DNA of 64,000 nt from Salinibacillus aidingensis (GTDB lineage Bacteria; Bacillota; Bacilli; Bacillales; Alkalibacillaceae), in assembly GCF_039522525.1 (NCBI RefSeq), contig NZ_BAAADO010000003.1, positions 248,001 to 312,000 on the forward strand, given 5' to 3'. Both the position numbers and the translations under genes were made by a program. Positions 58,841 to 64,000 of the stretch are shown piece by piece. The notes under the pieces were generated by a model, which was not told the origin of the DNA, did no database searches, and worked only from the letters and a program-made list of their open reading frames with translations. Position 1 is the stretch's first letter. Each line of letters begins with the position of its first letter.

Positions 58841-58949
58841 ACCCCCCGCCTAAAAATTTTGACTTATTTTTCCGACCGGGGAAACGGTGCAGGGGGCTCG
58901 ACTTTCCACTTTTTTTATATAAATATCACGTGAGGGGGGGTGGGATGAT
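58841..58949 (+). other. Probable cos region between HNH and small terminase genes
   Basis: A GC-skewed, gene-free 110 bp: ACCCCCCGCC, an AT-rich stretch, CCGACCGGGGAAACGGTGCA, GGGGGCTCG and a G-run before terS. The position between HNH and terS and the CCGG-centred palindromic core fit the cohesive-end site of HNH-containing cos phages. The exact nick sites cannot be read. Confidence 0.5.
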
Positions 58950-59279
58950 GTGACAACCAAATTCAGAACCGACGTAAGCATTGATAAAATCAAGGATTAT
59001 CTGATGTCGAGGATTGATACCAGCAGTCCTGTTGAGGTTGAAAAAGTTGGTAGGTATTTGAAGCATGTTGAGATGTATCGGAGGATGGAACGAACAGTCA
59101 AAAAAGAGGGGGTTTCCACCAACGTTAAAAACGGAAATCAGGAGTATATTAAATCCCACCCTCTGCTAAATGAAATGAACAAAGTTAATTCATCCATCAT
59201 AAATATTGAGAAGACATTCAACTTCATCGATGAGGACGATGATGCTAAACCAAAATTCACCGCAAGCGATCTGATCTAA
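58950..59279 (+). CDS. terS: Small terminase subunit (P27 family)
   Basis: A 109-aa DNA-recognition subunit: IKDYLMSRIDTSSPVEVEKV, then YRRMERTVKKEGVS, and NGNQEYIKSHPLLNEMNKVN in the P27-type pattern. GTG start after GGGGTGGG. It recognises the packaging site and feeds DNA to TerL. Confidence 0.85.
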   Translation: MTTKFRTDVSIDKIKDYLMSRIDTSSPVEVEKVGRYLKHVEMYRRMERTVKKEGVSTNVKNGNQEYIKSHPLLNEMNKVNSSIINIEKTFNFIDEDDDAKPKFTASDLI

Positions 59280-59280
59280 T

Positions 59281-60930
59281 ATGAAATTAAAAAATAAGCA
59301 CGTACTGTATTATATGAACCAATACGAAGCTGGAAAAAATAAAGTCAGCAAGTATTTGGTTCTTTTATTTTCTTATTTGAAAAATCACGTCCTCAATCGA
59401 GACGATCTCTATTTTGATGAAGTCACCCATGAACGATACATCGCTTTTACTGAAAAGAATTATTTTGAGCTGCAGCCATTTCAGAAGTTTATAACAGCAT
59501 TTGTCTTTTTGTACTACAAGGAAGGCAACTATCCGTTCTTTGAACAGTTCTTTTTATATATGGCCAGGGGAGCTGGTAAGAACGGTTTAATTTCATCCCT
59601 TGCTCATTTCTTTATTAGTGAGCTACATGGTATCGACAAATATAATATATCGATTGTGGCCAATAGTGAGGAACAAGCCAAAACATCCTTCAATGAAGTA
59701 TATGATGCTATTGATACAGATGGTAAAGGCGGCGTGCTGCAATCGCTCTTTAAACACACAAAGTCAGAAATTAAAAGCAAGGCTAATGGAAGTGTATTAA
59801 AGTATCACACTTCAAACGCAAAAACGAAAGACAGCTTACGTGATGGTTGCGTTATCTATGATGAAGTTCATGAATATGAAGATTCAGATATTGTTGATGT
59901 GTTTTCATCTGGATTAGGAAAAGTCAGACACTCAAGAGAGTTTTTTATCACTACTGACGGATTTGTACGTGGTGGTTACCTTGACGATTTAAAAGAACGG
60001 GCAATCCGCGTACTTAAAGGTGAAGCTCCAGAGGACCATATATTTGTTTTTATGGCTTGTTTGGATGATGAAAAGGAAATGGATGATGAATCGAATTGGC
60101 AAAAGGCTAATCCGATGTTCCATAAGCCATTAAATGATTATGCTCATGAACTGTTTAGAACAGTTAAACGTCAATATATATCACTTGGTAATTCGAAGCC
60201 GTCTGCACGGATCCGTTTCATGACTAAACGGATGAACACACCAGCAACGGATTTAACAACATCAGTTGCGACATGGGAAGAGATAGAAGCTACAAACAGG
60301 CCATTCCCTGATTTGGCACACCGCACAGCCGTTGGTGGATTAGACTACGCATCTATTCGAGATTTTGCAGCTGTAGGCCTTCTTTTCAAAGTTGGTGATG
60401 ACTATGTTTGGAAAACCCATTCATTCATACGGAAAGGCTTCCTGGATAACGTTCAATTAAAGCCCCCGATATATGATTGGGCTGAAGAGGGATTATTAAC
60501 CATCGTTGATGAGCCTGTGATCAATATCGAGCATATCGTTGATTGGTTTGTAGAAATGAGGGAGCAATATGGGGTGAATCGAATTGTGGCTGATACATTT
60601 AGGTTGGACCTGGTTAAAACAGCTCTGGAAGCAGAAGGATTTGAATTAATTTATATTCGTAATCCTAAAGCCATACACAGTAAGCTGGCTCCTAGAGTGG
60701 AAACGATATTTGCTAATCACAATATTATATTTGGCGATAACCCGTTAATGCGCTGGTACACCAATAATGTGTACGTAAAAATCAAGAAAGACGGCAATAA
60801 AGAGTACCTGAAGAAAGATGAAGTACGTCGTAAAACAGATGGGTTCCAGGCATTTATCCATGCATTGTTCGAGGCTGATAATGTGCTGGAAGAAGAAGAG
60901 GATTTCTTCCTGGATGATATTGCTTTTTAA
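59281..60930 (+). CDS. terL: Large terminase subunit
   Basis: A 549-aa packaging ATPase-nuclease. Walker A-like MARGAGKNG (about 93-102), Walker B CVIYDEVHE (about 190), and the RNase H-like nuclease with acidic residues in GGLDYASIRDFAAVGL and IVADTF. Typical of HK97/P27-type terminases. It follows terS by 1 nt. Confidence 0.95.
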   Translation: MKLKNKHVLYYMNQYEAGKNKVSKYLVLLFSYLKNHVLNRDDLYFDEVTHERYIAFTEKNYFELQPFQKFITAFVFLYYKEGNYPFFEQFFLYMARGAGKNGLISSLAHFFISELHGIDKYNISIVANSEEQAKTSFNEVYDAIDTDGKGGVLQSLFKHTKSEIKSKANGSVLKYHTSNAKTKDSLRDGCVIYDEVHEYEDSDIVDVFSSGLGKVRHSREFFITTDGFVRGGYLDDLKERAIRVLKGEAPEDHIFVFMACLDDEKEMDDESNWQKANPMFHKPLNDYAHELFRTVKRQYISLGNSKPSARIRFMTKRMNTPATDLTTSVATWEEIEATNRPFPDLAHRTAVGGLDYASIRDFAAVGLLFKVGDDYVWKTHSFIRKGFLDNVQLKPPIYDWAEEGLLTIVDEPVINIEHIVDWFVEMREQYGVNRIVADTFRLDLVKTALEAEGFELIYIRNPKAIHSKLAPRVETIFANHNIIFGDNPLMRWYTNNVYVKIKKDGNKEYLKKDEVRRKTDGFQAFIHALFEADNVLEEEEDFFLDDIAF

Positions 60931-60942
60931 GGAGGTGAGGCA

Positions 60943-62073
60943 TTGGGATTATTCGATCTATTTAAGAAACACAGTGAATTGGAACAAATGTATGATTTGG
61001 ATTTAATTGAAGATACATCGGACCGTATCTATTACAAGAAACTGGCTATAGCAACATGCGTGAACTTGATTGCCAGGACCATCAGTCAGTCGGAGTTCCG
61101 GATAAAGAAAAAAGGTATAGTGCAGCATGATGAATTCTACTACAAAATGAATGTTAAACCTAATCGGAACCAGTCTGCAAGCGAATTTTGGGAAACGTTT
61201 GTATACAAATTAATTCATGATAATGAGGTATTAATTGTTAAGACAGATACCGACGACCTGCTAATCGCTGATAATTTTTATCGGAATGAATATGCCATGA
61301 TGGATGATGTTTTCAAGGATGTAACAGTCAAAAACTACACATTCCGCCGGAGCTTTATAGCAAGCGATGTTATTTATCTTGAGTATAGTAATGACAATTT
61401 ATCCCGGTTGGTTAATAGTCTGTATACTGACTATGGTGAACTATTTGGCAGGATGCTAGAGTTCCAAAAACACAATAATCAAATCAGGGCTACTGTTGAT
61501 ACTGAAAACGTTAATCCAAAGGATCCGGAAAAGCAAAGCAAAATGCAAAACTTCATTGATAATATGTATCAAGCGATCAAAAATAAAGCATTTGCTATAG
61601 TTCCACAACAAAAGGGGTTCACATATAATGAACAATCCGATAGAGCTTCATCGAGTGTGGAAGAAATAAATAAAATCACAAATGGATTTTTGGACCATGT
61701 TGCCAGGGCGCTAGGAATTCCCCCAGCTTTAGTAAGAGGGGAAATGGCAGATGTCGAGAAAAGCACACGTAATTATATGACTTTTTGTATCGATCCGTTA
61801 CTTAAAAAGGTGAAGGATGAATTTAGCGGAAAGTTTATTGAGAAAAAAGACTACATGAATGGAGAACGATTGGACATTAGACGTGTTTCTTATCGTGATC
61901 TATTTGACCTTGCGTCTGCTGTTGATAAACTTGTATCTTCATCCGTGTTTACTGGAAATGAAGTGAGGGAGGCTGCTGGCCATGAAAGATCTGATGATGA
62001 ATTGCTGGACAGGCATATTATCACAAAGAATTACACCGAATTAGAAAAGTTATTGGAAGGGGGTGAAAGTTAA
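60943..62073 (+). CDS. Phage portal protein (HK97 gp3 type)
   Basis: A 376-aa portal subunit forming the dodecameric DNA gate of the head. CVNLIARTISQSEFRI near the N-terminus, NPNR-like KPNRNQSASEFWETF and the C-terminal GIPPALVRGEMADVEKSTRN are typical. TTG start with AAGGAGGTG 6 nt upstream. It overlaps the protease gene by 1 nt. Confidence 0.93.
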   Translation: MGLFDLFKKHSELEQMYDLDLIEDTSDRIYYKKLAIATCVNLIARTISQSEFRIKKKGIVQHDEFYYKMNVKPNRNQSASEFWETFVYKLIHDNEVLIVKTDTDDLLIADNFYRNEYAMMDDVFKDVTVKNYTFRRSFIASDVIYLEYSNDNLSRLVNSLYTDYGELFGRMLEFQKHNNQIRATVDTENVNPKDPEKQSKMQNFIDNMYQAIKNKAFAIVPQQKGFTYNEQSDRASSSVEEINKITNGFLDHVARALGIPPALVRGEMADVEKSTRNYMTFCIDPLLKKVKDEFSGKFIEKKDYMNGERLDIRRVSYRDLFDLASAVDKLVSSSVFTGNEVREAAGHERSDDELLDRHIITKNYTELEKLLEGGES

Positions 62074-62837
62074 TGCCAAACGAACTGAAAGAACAGATCA
62101 TGAACATGATGAACAAGAAAACAGATATACGTTTTGAAGCAGGGCAAGGAAAAGAATATTCTATGTATATTTATGGTCCAATTAGTGGATTTTCTTTTAG
62201 CAGTAGAAGTGCAGAAGGTATCCGGAGGCAACTATCAGAAGTGGATGCTGAAAAAATCCACGTGCATATTAATTCACCAGGTGGATCTGCATTTGATGGT
62301 GTAGCCATTAGTAATTTGTTGAGGAATCATAAGGCAGAAATTATTGTCCATGTTGATGGTTGGGCAGCATCAGCTGCAAGTGTTATTGCTATGGCTGGTG
62401 ACAAAGTGATCATGCCCGAAAACACCATGATGATGATTCACCGTGCATCTACCATTGAGTGGGGAAATGCAGCACTCTTTGAAAAGACTGCTGCTGATTT
62501 GAGAAAAATCGACTCTGCTCTTGCTTCATCATACAAAAAGCGCTTTGTCGGAACACAAGAGGAACTAGACCAATTATTAGATGATGAATCATTTCTTACA
62601 GCAGAAGAAGCTGTTGCTTTTGGATTAGCTGATGAAGTTGGTGAAGAAATTGAAATCCAGGACCTCGAAGATTTAGATGATGATGATGACGGTGAGGAAG
62701 AATACGAAAACTTTAAAGACAAACTGGTTGCTAAATATGCAGCTCAAGCAAAACCAAATAATCAGAAACCACCAAAACAAGAGCCTACTCCTGCTGAATC
62801 AAAGCAGAATATGAGTAAGCTCTTTTTAAATTTATAG
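62073..62837 (+). CDS. ClpP-type prohead maturation protease
   Basis: A 254-aa serine protease of the ClpP fold. HINSPGGSAFDGVAI, the nucleophile in DGWAASAAS (Ser100) and His123 in MMMIHRAS are in place. An acidic stretch (DLDDDDDGEEEYE) and a C-terminal tail that may serve as scaffold follow. It cleaves capsid and scaffold during head maturation. Confidence 0.93.
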   Translation: MPNELKEQIMNMMNKKTDIRFEAGQGKEYSMYIYGPISGFSFSSRSAEGIRRQLSEVDAEKIHVHINSPGGSAFDGVAISNLLRNHKAEIIVHVDGWAASAASVIAMAGDKVIMPENTMMMIHRASTIEWGNAALFEKTAADLRKIDSALASSYKKRFVGTQEELDQLLDDESFLTAEEAVAFGLADEVGEEIEIQDLEDLDDDDDGEEEYENFKDKLVAKYAAQAKPNNQKPPKQEPTPAESKQNMSKLFLNL

Positions 62838-62857
62838 AAATAATGGAGGAATGAGAA

Positions 62858-64000
62858 ATGACAATTAAGTTTAATAACTTTGAAGAGAAGAAAAAAGCAT
62901 TTGCTGATGCTACTACAAATGGAACAGAGGAAGAACAGTCACAAGCACTTAATGAGATGCTTGAATCCTTAGCTCAAGATGTACAGTCAGACATCTTGAA
63001 CCAGGTTAATACACAAATGGCTGATAATGTGGCTTTGCAATCCCGTGGCCAAAATGTATTAACTAGTGAAGAGACTAAGTTTTTTAATGCAGTTATCGAA
63101 GAAGGTGGATTTAAAGAAACTGATACGTTACCAAAGACAACTCAAGAGCGTATCTTTGAAGAAATCGTAAAAGATCATCCTCTTCTAAGTGAAATCGGCA
63201 TTCAAAATTTGGGAGCAGTTACGGAATTTATTTATTCCAATGATCCATCTGGTCAAGCAGTATGGGGAGATCTATTTGAAGGAATTAAAGGTCAGTTAAA
63301 TTCTACATTCCGTAAAGAAAAGATTACGCATTTAAAACTTACAGCGTTTGTACCAATCGCAAAAGATATGTTGAAACTTGGGCCTGCATGGATTGAACGT
63401 TATGTTCGTACAATTATCCGTGAAGCTATGCGAGCAGGGTTAGAACGTGGTTACGTTGCCGGTCGAGGTGCAGCACAAAGTGAACCTATCGGACTACTAA
63501 AACATGTTGATACAGAAACTGGAGCTGTAACTGATAAGACAGCTGTAGGAACCCTAACTTTTGAGCCTGGTCGAACAGTCATCAACGAATTAAAAGGTGT
63601 GGTGAAAAAGCTTGCAGAAAAATTAAAATCAGATGGAACTGTAGCGGATCATCCTCGTAAGGTTGCTGGAAAAATCGTCATGGTTACAAACCCATTTGAC
63701 ACGTTCGATATCCAGGCTAACGCAACGGTCCAAAACGCAAATGGAGTTTATGTTACAAACTTACCTTTCAATCCAATCATGACAGAATCTGTTTTTGTAC
63801 CTGAAGGCAAAGTACTATTCTTTGTTAAGGGAGAATACATTGCTGCTGTTGGTGGCGGTGTACAAACTAACCGTTATAAAGAGACCCTGGCTTTAGAGGA
63901 TGCTGATGTATTTATCGCTAAGCAGTATGCAACTGGTAAGCCAAAAGATAATAACGCTGCACAGGTTTATAACCTTGATCTATATGGTACGACAACAACA
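62858..64000 (+). CDS. Major capsid protein, HK97 fold (3' end outside window)
   Basis: The frame is open from the ATG at 62858 (GGAGG 8 nt upstream) to the window end, 381 codons. An N-terminal helical delta domain (residues ~1-70) precedes the HK97-type shell domain (VKDHPLLSEIGIQNLGAVTE, EKITHLKLTAFVPIAKDMLK, AMRAGLERGYVAGRGAAQSE). Only a short C-terminal piece should be missing. Confidence 0.92.
   Translation, partial: MTIKFNNFEEKKKAFADATTNGTEEEQSQALNEMLESLAQDVQSDILNQVNTQMADNVALQSRGQNVLTSEETKFFNAVIEEGGFKETDTLPKTTQERIFEEIVKDHPLLSEIGIQNLGAVTEFIYSNDPSGQAVWGDLFEGIKGQLNSTFRKEKITHLKLTAFVPIAKDMLKLGPAWIERYVRTIIREAMRAGLERGYVAGRGAAQSEPIGLLKHVDTETGAVTDKTAVGTLTFEPGRTVINELKGVVKKLAEKLKSDGTVADHPRKVAGKIVMVTNPFDTFDIQANATVQNANGVYVTNLPFNPIMTESVFVPEGKVLFFVKGEYIAAVGGGVQTNRYKETLALEDADVFIAKQYATGKPKDNNAAQVYNLDLYGTTTT

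Larger units (their letters stand above)
41300..64000. mobile_element. Prophage (siphovirus-like, HK97-type head) integrated in comK; right end outside window
   Basis: From the comK junction to the window end the genes follow phage order: integrase, immunity, early/replication, recombination, cargo, terminase, portal, protease, capsid. The lysogeny genes run leftward and the rest rightward from a divergent switch at 43.68-43.85 kb. At least 22.7 kb is present; tail and lysis genes must lie beyond 64000. One attachment core should lie between about 41300 and 41342. Confidence 0.93.

Overview
The window looks like a chromosomal segment of a low-GC Gram-positive bacterium of the family Bacillaceae, most like the Oceanobacillus/Virgibacillus group. 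The reasons are gene content and order (yhaN-yhaM-yhaL-prsA, hpr, yhaH-trpP-hit, ecsABC-yhaA, hmoB-pbpF-hemEHY, yhfH-yhfI-lplJ-lcfB), AGGAGG-type ribosome binding sites, frequent TTG/GTG starts and many intrinsic terminators. The genus is inferred; there is no rRNA or tRNA in the window.

Positions 1-40.8 kb are core chromosome: DNA repair and RNA turnover (yhaN end, yhaM), the secretion foldase PrsA, the Hpr/ScoC regulator, an ECF sigma/anti-sigma pair divergent from a NEW3-protein/ABC-transporter operon, the glycine betaine importer opuA with a divergent GbsR/OpcR-type regulator, tryptophan uptake (trpP, with a clear TRAP-binding leader), the EcsABC system, a LiaFSR-type envelope stress system, a DsbB-like/thioredoxin-like pair, the late heme pathway (hemE-hemH-hemY, with hmoB and pbpF nearby), lipoate ligase, a long-chain acyl-CoA ligase with a FadR box, an ABC importer of the TrpX type and a SCO copper chaperone. 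Between these genes lie several dispersed repeat families. One copy of one family sits inside a copy of another (about 21.06-21.34 kb). A possible structured RNA or MITE-like element of about 280 nt lies between hit and ecsA.

At 41.13-41.35 kb the first ~60 codons of the competence regulator gene comK are cut off by a prophage that fills the rest of the window (41.3-64.0 kb, right end not reached). Its left end encodes a large serine integrase, an ImmA-type protease and a repressor, transcribed leftward. Rightward come a Cro-like gene, antirepressor, DnaD-like and DnaC-like replication proteins, dUTPase, RusA, many small early proteins, an ArpU-type late regulator and a stand-alone tyrosine recombinase. 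The head module begins with HNH and a probable cos region, then TerS, TerL, portal, ClpP-type protease and the HK97-type major capsid protein, which runs off the end.

Between the recombinase and the head module (54.6-58.3 kb) is a distinctly AT-rich cargo block. It holds a TIR-domain protein, a small membrane protein with an apparent ATT start flanked by two look-alike terminators, and a two-gene unit that I read as a Kiwa-like anti-phage system: a DUF4868/KwaB-like protein followed by a four-helix KwaA-like membrane protein, in the reverse of the usual order. This block and the comK insertion are the most interesting parts of the window.
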